Positions 1 through 9,459 are shown, numbered from the stretch's first letter. The stretch is DNA of 64,000 nt from Luteimicrobium album (GCF_030161555.1 NZ_BSUK01000001.1:2108001-2172000), one strand, 5' to 3'. Notes: a model not told the origin generated them from the sequence alone. Numbers and translations are program-made.

Positions 1-1361
1 CCGTCACGTTCGAGAACACCCGCACGGACGCCCCGAAGGTCGCGGGCACCCTGCACGTGTCGAGCTTCAACGTCCTCAACTACTTCACGACGACGGGCGA
101 CCAGCTCTCCGGCTGCCAGCCGTACACCGACCGCGACGGCAACCCGATCACCGTGAAGACGGGCTGCAACGCCCGCGGCGCGTGGGACGCGGCCAACCTG
201 GACCGCCAGCAGACCAAGATCGTGAACGCGATCAACGGCCTCGGCGCGGACGTCGTCTCGCTCGAGGAGATCGAGAACTCGCTCACCACCGACGGCGAGA
301 ACCGCGACGCCTCGCTCGCGAAGCTCACGGACGCGCTCAACGCGGCCGCGGGCGCCGGGACGTGGAAGTTCGTGCCGTCCCCGGCGAACCTCCCGGCCGA
401 CGAGGACGTCATCCGCGTCGCATTCATCTACAAGCCGGCCGTCGTGCAGCCCGTCGGCGACTCGAAGCTGCTCGTGGGCTCGGCGGCCTTCGACGGGATC
501 GCCCGCCAGCCGCTCGCCCAGACCTGGCGCCCGGTCGGTGGCACCCAGGCCGACGACGTCGTCGTGGTCTCGAACCACTTCAAGTCCAAGGGCACCTTCG
601 ACGGCGACAACCCCGGCCCGGGCGACACCGACACGGGCGACGGGCAGGGCGCGTACAACGCGACGCGCGTCAAGGAGGCGAACGCCGCCCTCGACTTCGC
701 GACGGCGTTCGCGAAGGACGCGGGGACCGACAAGATCCTGCTGGTCGGCGACTTCAACGCCTACGGCCAGGAGGACCCGGTCAAGGTCATCACCGACGCC
801 GGGTACACCGACCTGGGTGCCACGACGGGCAAGCAGACGTACCTGTTCGACGGGTACGTGGGGTCGATCGACCACGCGTTCGCGTCGGCGTCGCTCGCGA
901 AGGTCGCCAAGGCCGACATCTGGAACATCAACTCGGTCGAGCCGATCGCGGGCGAGTACAGCCGGTACAACTACAACGTGACGAACCTCTACGACACGAC
1001 GCCGTTCCGGTCCTCCGACCACGACCCGATCCTCGTGGGCCTCGACCTGCCGCTGAAGGCGCCGGTCGACGTGCGGCTCAAGGCGCTCACGGCCGTGCCG
1101 TTCTGCTCGGCCGGGAAGGTGTACCTGTCGACGTCGGTCGTGGCGGGCGAGCCCAAGCACGCGCTCGACATCCGCCTCACCACGACCTACGGCGACCAGA
1201 AGTTCACCAAGGTCGCGCCGCTGACGTCGGTGTCGCAGGTCTTCGCGACGGGCAAGGCCTCGATCCCGGCGGGCACCCTCACGGTCGCCGGCTACTACTG
1301 GGACGGCGCCGGCCACTACCAGGTCGACACCAAGGCGTACAAGGCGAAGGACTGCAGCTGA
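1..1361 (+). CDS. ExeM/NucH-type extracellular nuclease, 3' part
   Basis: Partial gene: the frame is already open at base 3 and the start lies outside the window. The visible part is an endonuclease/exonuclease/phosphatase fold: SFNVLNYF opens the domain, EEIEN carries a metal-binding acid, SNHFKSKG and VGDFNAYG follow, and SSDHDPILVGL closes the catalytic core. This order is typical of secreted ExeM/NucH DNases, where this region follows a lamin-tail or OB-like N-terminal part. The last ~100 residues form a separate domain with two cysteines (PFC and the penultimate residue) that recurs at the end of the 5'-nucleotidase encoded at 2034-4417. Probable role: degrading extracellular nucleic acid for phosphate, nitrogen or nucleosides, in partnership with that nucleotidase. 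Family call is firm; substrate is inferred. Confidence 0.85.
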   Translation, partial: VTFENTRTDAPKVAGTLHVSSFNVLNYFTTTGDQLSGCQPYTDRDGNPITVKTGCNARGAWDAANLDRQQTKIVNAINGLGADVVSLEEIENSLTTDGENRDASLAKLTDALNAAAGAGTWKFVPSPANLPADEDVIRVAFIYKPAVVQPVGDSKLLVGSAAFDGIARQPLAQTWRPVGGTQADDVVVVSNHFKSKGTFDGDNPGPGDTDTGDGQGAYNATRVKEANAALDFATAFAKDAGTDKILLVGDFNAYGQEDPVKVITDAGYTDLGATTGKQTYLFDGYVGSIDHAFASASLAKVAKADIWNINSVEPIAGEYSRYNYNVTNLYDTTPFRSSDHDPILVGLDLPLKAPVDVRLKALTAVPFCSAGKVYLSTSVVAGEPKHALDIRLTTTYGDQKFTKVAPLTSVSQVFATGKASIPAGTLTVAGYYWDGAGHYQVDTKAYKAKDCS

Positions 1362-1419
1362 CCGGCTCTGACCAGGGCAGGTCCTGAGGTCCCAGGTGGG
1401 GCCGGTAGGGTCGGGCGAC

Positions 1420-1853
1420 GTGAGCACCACGCCCGACCCTGCCGGCCCCGCCGCGCGTCCGGAAGACGCCCGCACCCCCGACGACGAGACGACCTCGGGC
1501 ACGTCGGCAGAGCCCGTCGCCGAGCCGGAGGACGAGGCCGAGCCCGTCGAGGTCGAGCTGCCCTCGGACGCGCGGGTCGAGGCGACCGACGTCGACGTCA
1601 CCGCCGCCGTCGAGGGGCGGACGCGCCGCGCCCCCGGTACCAGAACTTCCTCAAGGCGGGGGCGCTGCTGGGCGCGGTCCTCGGTCTCGTGGTCGGTGGC
1701 CTCATGCTCTCGCGCTGGGGCGGGAACTCGATCGACAAGCCGGGCGTCCTCTTCTCGCTGGTCGTCCTCGCCGGGGTCTGCCTCGGCATGGCCGTCGCGG
1801 GCCTGCTCGCGGTCTACTCCGACCGCCGCAGCCTCGACCGCCACCGCGGCTGA
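1420..1853 (+). CDS. Small two-helix membrane protein with acidic N-terminus (frame broken)
   Basis: The N-terminal ~65 residues are acidic and rich in Pro, Glu and Thr. After a C run at 1631-1635 the frame must move by one base; it then reads a clean membrane segment (FLKAGALLGAVLGLVVGG), a short linker, a second hydrophobic segment (VLFSLVVLAGVCLGMAV) and a basic end, stopping at 1853. Adding one C restores a protein of about 144 residues. A GTG start at 1420 sits 8 nt after TAGGGT (1406-1411), so a leaderless transcript is plausible. No function recognised beyond an integral membrane protein of the kind common in Micrococcales. Confidence 0.6.
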
Positions 1854-2033
1854 GCGACGTCCCCGCAGGAGGGTCGTCCTCGGGGCGACACGCCGACGTC
1901 TTCCGCACGTCACAGTCTTGACACAGCCCCGACATACGGGTCAGGTGAGATCGCAACGCCACCTGTGCCGCTGACGTCGTGACCCTGCGTCCCGCTGCCC
2001 GGGTGGGACTCGGTCACCGACAAGGAGGCACCC

Positions 2034-4417
2034 GTGAGCACTGACAGCACAGCACCCACCACCGCCGGTCGACGACGGCGCACCCACCGCCGCGTCGTCG
2101 CGGGCTTCACCGCGGCCGCGCTCGCCGTCGGCGGCGGGTCCGTCCTGGCGGCGAACGCCGCGAACGCCGCGGACGACCCCACGACGACCCTCGACTTCGT
2201 CGCCATCAACGACTTCCACGGCCGCATCGACACGAACACCGTGAACTTCGCGGGGACCGTCGAGCAGCTCAAGGCGCAGAACCCCGACGGCACAGTCTTC
2301 CTGTCGGCGGGCGACAACGTGAGCGCGTCCCTGTTCGCCTCGGCCGTCCAGGACGACGCCCCGACCATCGACGTCCTCAACGCGCTCGGGCTCCAGGTCT
2401 CCGCGGTCGGCAACCACGAGTTCGACAAGGGCTACTCCGACCTCACGGGCCGCATCGACGACCGGGCGAACTGGCCGTACCTCGGCGCGAACGTCTACGA
2501 GCACGGCACGACGACGCCCGCCCTGCCCGCGTACGACGTGATCGACGTCGACGGCGTCAAGGTGGGCGTGATCGGGGCGGTCACGCAGGAGACCCCGACG
2601 CTGGTCTCGCCGGCCGGCGTCGCGACCCTCGACTTCGGCGACCCGGTGGCCGCCATCAACAAGACCGCGGACGAGCTCACCGACGGCGACCCGTCGAACG
2701 GTGAGGCGGACGTCGTCGTCGCCACGCTCCACGAGGGCGCGAGCGAGGGCACGCCCGACGGCGCCACGCTCGACCAGGAGGTCGCGGCGGGCGGTGCGTT
2801 CGCCGACATCGTGACGAAGACGAGCCCCAAGGTCGCGGCCATCTTCACGGGCCACACGCACAAGGAGTACGCGTGGGACGCGCCGATCCCGGGTGAGGCC
2901 GGCAAGACCCGCCCGATCATCCAGACGGGCGACTACGGCGAGAACGTCGGGCACGTCTCGCTCACGCTCGACACCGCGACCCACGCGGTCGAGTCGTACA
3001 CGGTCCAGAACGTCGCCCGCACGACGACGCCGGCCGCGGACCTGATCGCGCAGTACCCGGCGGTCGCGAAGGTCGACGGCATCGTCAAGGACGCGCTCGC
3101 GTACGCGGACGAGGTCGGCAAGCAGCCCGTCGGCAAGGTCACGAGCGACATCACGACCGCGTACGTCGGCGGGTCGTACGTCAAGGGAAGTACACGCAGC
3201 CGGACCCGGCGAACCCGATCACCGGGCGTGACGACCGTGAGTCCGAGTCGACCCTCGGCAACACGGTGGCGAACGCGCTGCGCGACACCCTCGCCGACCC
3301 GTCGCGCGGCGGCGCGGAGATCGGCGTCGTCAACCCCGGCGGCCTGCGCGCCGAGCTCTTCAGGGGCGACGACGGCGTCATCAGCTACGCCGACGCGAAC
3401 AGCGTCCTGCCGTTCGTCAACAACCTCTGGACCGTCACGCTCACCGGCGCCCAGTTCACGACGCTCCTCGAGCAGCAGTGGCAGACCGACGCCGACGGCA
3501 ACCGCCCGTCGCGGCCGTACCTCAACCTCGGTCTGTCCGACAACGTCACGTACACGGTCGACACCCTCGACCCGAACGCGACGCCCGGCCACCACGTCCT
3601 GAGCGTCTACGTGAACGGCAAGCCCATCGACCCGGAGGGCGAGTACCGCATCGGCACGTTCTCGTTCCTCACCGAGGGCGGCGACAACTTCCGCGAGTTC
3701 CTCGAGGGCACCGACGCGAAGGACTCCGGCCTGATCGACCGTGACGGCTGGATCGACTATCTCGGCAAGCACCTGCCGCTGTCGCCGTCGTTTGCGCGCT
3801 CGCACGTCGTCGTCGACAGGGCGCCCAAGGCGACGCGGGCCGGCGAGGTCGCGAGCGCGAAGGTCTCGAGCCTCAACCTCACGTCGCTCGGCGCCCCGCG
3901 GAACACGTCGCTGACCGAGTACCTCGTGCCGTCGGGTGCGGCGTTCGACCCGAAGAAGCCGGGCACCTCGCTCGGCACGGCGTCCGTCAACGCGAAGGGC
4001 GTCTCCAGCGTCGCGATCACCGTGCCGACGACGACGAAGCCGGGGTCGTACGACCTGGTCCTCCTCGTGCAGCCCTCGGGCACGGTCGTGCGCGTGCCGC
4101 TCACGGTCAAGGCCCCGCTGCCCGCGGTCGCGACCAAGGCCCCGACGGCCGTCCCGTTCTGCTCGGGCGGCCAGGTCTACCTGAGCACCTCGGTCGTCAA
4201 CGGCGAGGCGGACCACAAGATCGACGTCCGGCTCACCACCGCGTTCGGTGACCAGAAGTTCAGCGGCGTCGCGCCGTTCACCTCGGTCTCGAACGTCTTC
4301 GCCACGGGCAAGACGTCGGTCGACGCCGGCTCCGTGACCATCGCCGCCTACTACTACGACGGCGCCGGCCACTACCAGACGTCCACGAAGGCCTACGCGG
4401 CCAAGACCTGCAAGTAG
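2034..4417 (+). CDS. Secreted 5'-nucleotidase / 2',3'-cyclic phosphodiesterase family (frame broken)
   Basis: Starts at GTG behind a strong AAGGAGG site. A signal peptide covers about residues 1-45 (basic stretch, then an Ala-rich core ending in AANAANA). The metallophosphatase domain carries INDFHGRID (~residue 60), GNHEFD (~127) and GHTH; the substrate-binding 5_nucleotid_C domain follows (NPGGLRAELF, FVNNLW). The frame breaks at the G run 3185-3187, where one added G joins the two halves into about 794 residues. The C-terminal ~100 residues repeat the domain seen in the nuclease ending at 1361. Role: dephosphorylating extracellular nucleotides to nucleosides and phosphate. A TTGACA hexamer lies at 1918-1923, but no convincing -10 was found at the usual spacing. 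Confidence 0.88.
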
Positions 4418-4420
4418 CGC

Positions 4421-4477
4421 TGTGGGCATGCGTTCGGCTGTCAGGGAGCTCCGGAAACAGCCGAACGCATGCCCACA
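4421..4477. terminator. Perfect 21-bp inverted repeat after the nucleotidase
   Basis: The left arm 4421-4441 and right arm 4457-4477 are exact reverse complements, separated by 15 nt. The arm begins TGTGGGCATG and ends CGGCTGT. It starts 3 nt after the nucleotidase stop. There is no T run, as is usual in high-GC actinomycetes. A terminator is the simplest reading, but the arms are unusually long and free of mismatches, so a mobile palindromic repeat is also possible. Confidence 0.55.
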
Positions 4478-4515
4478 ACGGGGCCAGGTCCTTCACAACC
4501 GCTGTGTCACACTAG

Positions 4516-6066
4516 ATGCGTGGCCCCCGCGGAGATGGACGTCTCAACCACGATCTGATGCCAGGCGAGAAGGGCCCGCAGGATGCTTGCGGGGTCTTCG
4601 GTGTCTGGGCACCCGGCGAAGAGGTCGCCAAGCTCGCCTACTTCGGTCTCTACGCGCTCCAGCACCGCGGCCAGGAGTCCGCGGGCATCGCGACCAGCAA
4701 CGGTGAGCAGATCCTCGTCTACAAGGACATGGGGCTCGTCTCCCAGGTCTTCGACGAGACCGCGCTCAACGCGCTCACGGGCCACATCGCCGTCGGGCAC
4801 TGCCGCTACTCGACGACGGGCGGGGTGACCTGGGAGAACGCGCAGCCGACCCTCGGCCCGACGGCGTCGGGCACGGTCGCGCTGGGGCACAACGGCAACC
4901 TGACGAACACCGCGGAGCTGGTGAACCTCGTCGCGGAGCGGTACGGCGCGCAGCGTCGCGGCGAGCTCGCACGGGGCAACACCACGGACACCGCGCTGGT
5001 CACGGCGCTCCTCGCGGGCGACCAGGACCACACGCTCGAGGCGACGGCGCTCGAGGTGCTCCCGCGCCTGCGCGGCGCGTTCAGCCTGGTCTTCATGGAC
5101 GAGCGCACCCTCTACGCGGCGCGCGACCCGCAGGGCGTGCGCCCGCTGGTCCTGGGCCGGCTCGAGCGCGGCTGGGTCGTCGCGTCGGAGACGCCGGCCC
5201 TCGACATCGTGGGCGCGTCGTTCGTGCGCGAGGTCGAGCCGGGCGAGCTCATCGCCATCGACGCCGACGGCCTCCGGTCGACCAAGTTCGCCGAGGTGGA
5301 GCGCGCGGGCTGCATCTTCGAGTACGTCTACCTGGCGCGCCCCGACACGTCGATCAACGGCAAGTCCGTGCACGCGAGCCGCGTCGAGATGGGCCGCGAG
5401 CTCGCGCGCGAGCACCCCGTCGAGGCGGACCTCGTCATCCCGGTCCCCGAGTCGGGCACGCCCGCCGCGGTCGGGTACGCGCAGGAGTCGGGCATCCCGT
5501 TCGGGCAGGGCCTGACCAAGAACGCGTACGTGGGCCGCACGTTCATCCAGCCGTCGGACACGCTCCGGCAGCTCGGCATCCGGCTCAAGCTCAACCCGCT
5601 GCGTGAGGTCATCCGCGGCAAGCGGCTCGTCGTCGTGGACGACTCGATCGTCCGCGGCAACACGCAGCGCGCGCTGATCCGGATGCTCCGCGAGGCCGGC
5701 GCCGCTGAGGTGCACGTGCGGATCAGCTCCCCGCCCGTGAAGTGGCCGTGCTTCTACGGCATCGACTTCGCGTCGCGCGCCGAGCTCATCGCGAACGGGC
5801 TGGGAGTCGACGAGATCGCCGCCTCCCTGGGTGCCGACTCGCTCGGCTACATTTCGATGGAGGGCCTGATCGCCGCCACCGAGCAGCCCTCCAGCCAGCT
5901 GTGCACGGCCTGCTTCAGCGGCCACTACCCAATCGAGCTGCCGCCGGCCGACCAGCTCGGCAAGCACCTGCTCGAGCAGGACGTGCTGCCCCTCGGCGCC
6001 CCGGAGGACGGCCTCCTGTCGTTGTCCGTGGGCGCGGGCGGCGCGAACGCGCTCGACCACCCGTGA
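4516..6066 (+). CDS. purF: Amidophosphoribosyltransferase PurF
   Basis: First step of purine synthesis: transfers ammonia from glutamine to PRPP. The propeptide is followed by DACGVFGVW, whose cysteine becomes the N-terminal nucleophile after cleavage. LQHRGQESAGIA and HNGNLTN mark the glutaminase half, and VVVDDSIVRGNTQ is the PRPP loop of the phosphoribosyltransferase half. CIFEYVY and the Cys residues near 5739-5750 and 5893-5920 fit the Fe-S/propeptide-type class. At 516 residues it has normal length. The annotated ATG gives MRGPRGDGRLNHDL, close to known PurF starts. If a C is missing from the run at 4522-4526, a GTG at 4520 would give VAPRGDGRL, which matches Cellulomonas-type N-termini and would be leaderless behind CACACT (4507-4512). 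Confidence 0.95.
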   Translation: MRGPRGDGRLNHDLMPGEKGPQDACGVFGVWAPGEEVAKLAYFGLYALQHRGQESAGIATSNGEQILVYKDMGLVSQVFDETALNALTGHIAVGHCRYSTTGGVTWENAQPTLGPTASGTVALGHNGNLTNTAELVNLVAERYGAQRRGELARGNTTDTALVTALLAGDQDHTLEATALEVLPRLRGAFSLVFMDERTLYAARDPQGVRPLVLGRLERGWVVASETPALDIVGASFVREVEPGELIAIDADGLRSTKFAEVERAGCIFEYVYLARPDTSINGKSVHASRVEMGRELAREHPVEADLVIPVPESGTPAAVGYAQESGIPFGQGLTKNAYVGRTFIQPSDTLRQLGIRLKLNPLREVIRGKRLVVVDDSIVRGNTQRALIRMLREAGAAEVHVRISSPPVKWPCFYGIDFASRAELIANGLGVDEIAASLGADSLGYISMEGLIAATEQPSSQLCTACFSGHYPIELPPADQLGKHLLEQDVLPLGAPEDGLLSLSVGAGGANALDHP

Positions 6067-6148
6067 CCTCGGGCTCGTTCCTCTCACGTCCCTCGGGGCG
6101 TTCTTTTCCCTTGCCGTCACGACGACGCCACACCCCTGGAGATCACCT

Positions 6149-7254
6149 GTGACCGATGGTCTGACCTACGCCGCCGCGGGCGTTGACACGGAGGCCGGCG
6201 ACAAGGCCGTCGAGCTCATGAAGAACGCGGTGCGCCGCACGCACGGCCCCGAGGTCCTCGGTGGGGTCGGCGGATTCGCCGGCCTGTACGACGCGGCGGC
6301 GCTCACCCGCTACCGGCACCCGCTCCTCGCGACGTCGACGGACGGCGTGGGCACGAAGGTCGCGATCGCGCAGGCCCTCGACGTGCACGACACGATCGGC
6401 TTCGACCTCGTCGGCATGGTCGTCGACGACATCGTCGTGGTGGGCGCCAAGCCGCTCTTCATGACCGACTACATCGCGTGCGGCAAGGTCGTGCCCGAGC
6501 GGATCGCCGACGTCGTCCGCGGGATCGCGGCCGCGTGCGAGGTCGCGGGCACGGCGCTCGTTGGCGGCGAGACCGCGGAGCACCCCGGTCTCCTCGGCCC
6601 CGACGAGTACGACGTCGCCGGCGCCGCGACGGGCGTCGTCGAGGCGGATGCGCTGCTCGGCCCCGACAGGGTGCGTCCGGGCGACGTGCTGATCGGGCTC
6701 GGGTCGTCGGGCCTGCATTCGAACGGGTTCTCGCTCGTCCGCGCCGTCGTGAAGCACGCGGGCTGGGAGCTCGACCGGCACGTCGACGAGTTCGGCAAGA
6801 CGCTCGGCGAGGAGCTGCTCACCCCGACGCGCGTCTACGCGAGCGACTGCCTCGCCCTCGCCGCCGACGACGCCGCACAGGTCCACGGGTTCACCCACGT
6901 CACCGGGGAGGGCTCGCGGCGAACCTGGCGCGCGTCCTGCCGGCGGGGACCATCGCGACCGTCGACCGGGCGTCGTGGGAGGTGCCGGCCGTGTTCCGCA
7001 CCGTACGGGACCTCGGGAAGGTGCCGCAGCGCGACCTCGAGAACACCCTGAACCTGGGCGTGGGCATGGTCGCGATCGTGGGGGCGGAGGGCGTCGACGC
7101 CGCGCTCGCGCGCTGTGAGGCGCTCGGGCTGCCGGCCTGGGTGCTCGGAACCGTCGAGCAGCACGACCCGTCGACGACGATCGGTGAGGACCTGGTCACC
7201 GGCACCAAGGGCGTCCACGCGGGCGCGGTGCGGATGATCGGGAGCTACCGTTGA
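6149..7254 (+). CDS. purM: Phosphoribosylformylglycinamidine cyclo-ligase PurM (frame broken)
   Basis: AIR synthetase, fifth step of purine synthesis, 82 bp after purF in the same operon. GTG start behind GGAGA. Visible motifs: DGVGTKV, FDLVGMVVDDIVVVGAKPLF, GGETAEHPG, SSGLHSNGFSLVR, then FTHVTG. The frame breaks in the G run 6905-6908; one added G gives the conserved TGGGLAANLARVLP and continues to the normal C-terminus (HAGAVRMIGSYR), about 368 residues in all. PurM is essential for purine prototrophy and nothing else is damaged, so a sequencing error is far more likely than a real mutation. Confidence 0.93.
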
Positions 7255-7261
7255 GAGACCG

Positions 7262-7299
7262 GGGTGATGCCGCACGCCGTCCGGCGGGCGGCATCACCC
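7262..7299. terminator. Bidirectional terminator between purM and the DUF3073 gene
   Basis: Arms GGGTGATGCCGC (7262-7273) and GCGGCATCACCC (7288-7299) pair perfectly over 12 bp. The hairpin sits between the converging 3' ends of purM (+) and the DUF3073 gene (-) and can serve both. Confidence 0.8.
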
Positions 7300-7309
7300 G
7301 ACGGAGACG

Positions 7310-7510
7310 TCAGCGCTCGTCGTTCCAGTCGTTGTAACGATCCTGGAACTCGTCGTCGTTCGACTCGAGCCTCGAGTCGGTGGCGACGTCGGTGTGAGAC
7401 GAACTTCCGCCGAGCTCGCGTTCGAGCGCGTGGTAGTTCGTGTCGGGGCTGTAGTACTTCAATCGGCGAGCGACCTTGGTCTGCTTCGCCTTCTGACGGC
7501 CGCGTCCCAT
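7310..7510 (-). CDS. DUF3073 family small protein
   Basis: A 66-residue protein beginning MGRGRQKAKQTKVARRLKYY, the hallmark of DUF3073, followed by an acidic tail (DDEFQDRYNDWNDE). The ATG at 7510 is chosen because the family always starts at MGRGRQ; the open frame upstream is not conserved. The family is confined to Actinomycetota and is habitually found between purM and bldC, as here. The basic head and acidic tail suggest nucleic-acid or ribosome contact, but no function is established. Confidence 0.9.
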   Translation of the reverse strand: MGRGRQKAKQTKVARRLKYYSPDTNYHALERELGGSSSHTDVATDSRLESNDDEFQDRYNDWNDER

Positions 7511-7893
7511 ATGGCTCGACCCCCTCAACGTGAAAGCCAGGGCAGGCGACGCGCAGACGCGTGCGGCCCTGGTGATGTCTCGTCTGTTCCAGTGCACAAC
7601 GGTACATGGTCCGAGGCGGTTCCGACCACTCGCGCGCCGGGCGGGTCGTGCGGAGCACCCTCTGGAGGGGGCCGTTCGGCCTGGTACGGCCCCGGTCGGG
7701 GGTGCCCGGGCTGCTCGACGTGTCCGACATCACGCACGCGTGCCGTTCTTCCCGCTCGTGGCCTCTCGCCTCATTTCACCCATCGCCCGAGTAGTCGACT
7801 TTGCGCGGACTGTCATCATGGAAGGGAGATGTGGCGTCGTGCAGAGGGCGTCCGGCACCCGCTGGACCGTGCGGCGCACTGTGGAGGTGGAGC
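7511..7893. promoter_or_regulatory. Divergent intergenic region between DUF3073 gene and bldC
   Basis: A 383-bp gap separates the divergent starts of the DUF3073 gene and bldC. I see no convincing coding frame and no strong hairpin. A GGAGGTGG site at 7882-7889 serves bldC and a G-rich site close to 7518-7525 serves the DUF3073 gene. The length and the reported developmental control of bldC in streptomycetes make it a likely complex promoter region, but I cannot assign hexamers with confidence. Confidence 0.4.
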
Positions 7894-8115
7894 ATGACTG
7901 CACACGGCATGCAGGGCGAGCCCGAGGTCCTCCTGACCCCGGCCGAGGTCGCAAGCCTCTTCCGCGTGGACCCGAAGACGGTCACCCGGTGGGCCAAGGC
8001 GGGGAAGCTCTCCTACATCCGGACGCTCGGCGGCCACCGTCGCTACCCCGAGGCGGAGGTGCGGGCGCTGCTCGGCGCCGCGACGACCTCGGACGACGAC
8101 GCGAAGAAGAACTGA
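7894..8115 (+). CDS. bldC: BldC-like MerR-type DNA-binding regulator
   Basis: A 73-residue single-domain protein. LLTPAEVASLFRVDPKTVTRW is the winged-helix recognition region, followed by the wing SYIRTLGGHRRYPEAEV. This matches BldC, the small MerR-like regulator that binds DNA cooperatively as head-to-tail arrays. ATG at 7894 behind GGAGGTGG. The purF-purM-DUF3073-bldC order is widely conserved in actinomycetes and supports the name. In Streptomyces BldC restrains entry into development; in a non-sporulating relative its targets are unknown. Confidence 0.9.
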   Translation: MTAHGMQGEPEVLLTPAEVASLFRVDPKTVTRWAKAGKLSYIRTLGGHRRYPEAEVRALLGAATTSDDDAKKN

Positions 8116-8214
8116 GCCGAGAACCACTCGACCGAGAGGTCCGCGGCCCCGCGGTACGAGCGCGGGCAGCGGCCCCTCGGTGCGGGCCCCGACGCGACGG
8201 TGCGGGCAGGGCTG

Positions 8215-8489
8215 CTAGCGCTTGCGCAGGATCGCCCGCGCGCCCAGCGCGACGACGGCGACACCCACCCCGACGAGCACCTTGACGTTCCGCGCCCGGT
8301 GCTCCTGGCGGGGCATCCCGTCCCCGTGAAGAGGCCGGCAGTGTCCGTGGCCGCCTGCTTGGTCGACGCGGCGAAGCGCGACGCCTGGGCACGCGGGTCG
8401 AGGTGGGCCGACAGCTCGTCGACGGTGCTCGCGAGCTCGGCGCGGGCCTGGGCGAGCTCCTCCTGGAGCTGGGTCTCCTTGGTGCTCAT
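8215..8489 (-). CDS. DUF3618-like small membrane-associated protein (frame broken)
   Basis: N-terminal half MSTKETQLQEELAQARAELA continues as an amphipathic helix ending DPRAQASRFAAS, typical of DUF3618. The frame breaks in the run at 8322-8325; one added base yields DGMPRQEHRARNVKVLVG followed by a single hydrophobic helix and RKR at the end, about 91 residues. Its ATG overlaps the stop of the upstream holin-like gene (ATGA), so the two are translationally coupled. Such pairs are common in actinomycetes; function unknown, probably envelope-associated. Confidence 0.75.
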
Positions 8490-8902
8490 CGGGCACCACC
8501 TCCCTTGAGCGCGGCGAGGTCCTGCTTGAGGCTCTGGACGGTCTCGTCGGTCTTCGGGACGCCCCGCTGGAGCGACTTGACGCCGACGAACGCGAGCACC
8601 CCGACGATGATCAGGAGCCCGACGGCGGTGAGGAGGGCGGCGAGCCAGTCCACGAAGACGTGGGCGAGCCCGAGGTACCCCGCGAAGACCAGGTAGACGA
8701 GGATGAAGAAACCGAGGACGCCTGCCACGACGAGCAGCGCGATGCCGATCCCGGCGTTCTTGGCCTTCTCGACGAGCTGTGCCTTGGCGAGCTCGATCTC
8801 GGTGCGTGCGATGCGGGTGACCTGCTCGGTGGCCTTCTCGACGAGCCGTCCGAGCGACGGTCGCTGTTCCGAGGCGGGCCGACCGTCGTCCCAGTCGCTC
8901 AT
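8486..8902 (-). CDS. Putative phage-holin superfamily (Actinobacterial holin-X) membrane protein
   Basis: A 138-residue protein. The N-terminal ~50 residues are polar with a helical EIELAKAQLVEKAKNAG segment. Two strong membrane helices follow (ALLVVAGVLGFFILVYLVF and LAALLTAVGLLIIVGVLAFV), then a charged tail. This layout is the PF07332 family, widespread in actinomycete chromosomes outside prophages. Coupled by ATGA to the DUF3618 gene. The holin name is a family label, not evidence for lysis. Confidence 0.75.
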   Translation of the reverse strand: MSDWDDGRPASEQRPSLGRLVEKATEQVTRIARTEIELAKAQLVEKAKNAGIGIALLVVAGVLGFFILVYLVFAGYLGLAHVFVDWLAALLTAVGLLIIVGVLAFVGVKSLQRGVPKTDETVQSLKQDLAALKGGGAR

Positions 8903-9046
8903 GCGTCCTCCCTCTCCGTGGCCCGCTGTGTTCGCGAGGTCGACGTCCACGCTCTGGGCCCACCCCGAGACTATCGAGTGCGCAGGTCGGGTGCAGAGCA
9001 AGGCGGCTGGTGGGAGCGGCGGCCTCGGCCCGGGCGCAGGAACGGC

Positions 9047-9079
9047 GAAGGACCCCAGGGTTGATCCCGAGGGTCCTTC
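9047..9079 (-). terminator. Terminator of the tRNA operon
   Basis: GAAGGACCC (9047-9055) pairs with GGGTCCTTC (9071-9079). It lies just beyond the 3' end of tRNA-Phe, the last tRNA in the minus-strand Glu-Asp-Phe transcript. Confidence 0.7.
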
Positions 9080-9084
9080 TGCGG

Positions 9085-9157
9085 TGGCTCCGACCGGCGT
9101 CGATCCGGTGACCTTTCGATTTTCAGTCGAACGCTCTACCAACTGAGCTACAGAGCC
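9085..9157 (-). tRNA. tRNA-Phe (GAA)
   Basis: 73 nt. Acceptor arms GGCTCTG and CGGAGCC pair; the anticodon loop reads CTGAAAA with anticodon GAA; T arm contains GGATCGACGCC. CCA is not encoded. Third and last tRNA of the cluster. Confidence 0.95.
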
Positions 9158-9211
9158 CTGACGAGAACACCCGACCGCGTCGTTTCGACGTGACCGGGTG
9201 TCGCTGTCGAG

Positions 9212-9285
9212 CGACCCTGACGGGACTTGAACCCGCGACCTCCGCCGTGACAGGGCGGCGCGCTAACCAACTGCGCTACAGGGCC
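9212..9285 (-). tRNA. tRNA-Asp (GTC)
   Basis: 74 nt. Acceptor GGCCCTG pairs with CAGGGTC (one G-T pair). Anticodon loop CTGTCAC with anticodon GTC; T loop GGTTCAAGTCC. Middle tRNA of the Glu-Asp-Phe operon. Confidence 0.95.
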
Positions 9286-9386
9286 TGGTGGTGATCCGCT
9301 CCGTGAAGCGAACCGAGAGGATCGTATCGTACCGAGGAGCCGATCCCGAAATCCGGTCCCGGCCCCGGCTCGAGCGACCGCTCGCG

Positions 9387-9459
9387 TACCCCCAACGGGA
9401 TTCGAACCCGTGCTACCGCCGTGAAAGGGCGGGGTCCTAGGCCGCTAGACGATGGGGGC
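9387..9459 (-). tRNA. tRNA-Glu (TTC)
   Basis: 73 nt. Acceptor GCCCCCA pairs with TGGGGGT; anticodon loop CTTTCAC with anticodon TTC; T loop GGTTCGAATCC. First tRNA in the minus-strand operon. Confidence 0.95.

Noticed and set aside
8486..8902. Prophage remnant because of the holin-like protein
   Set aside because: No lysin, terminase or structural genes nearby; this family is a normal chromosomal component in actinomycetes.
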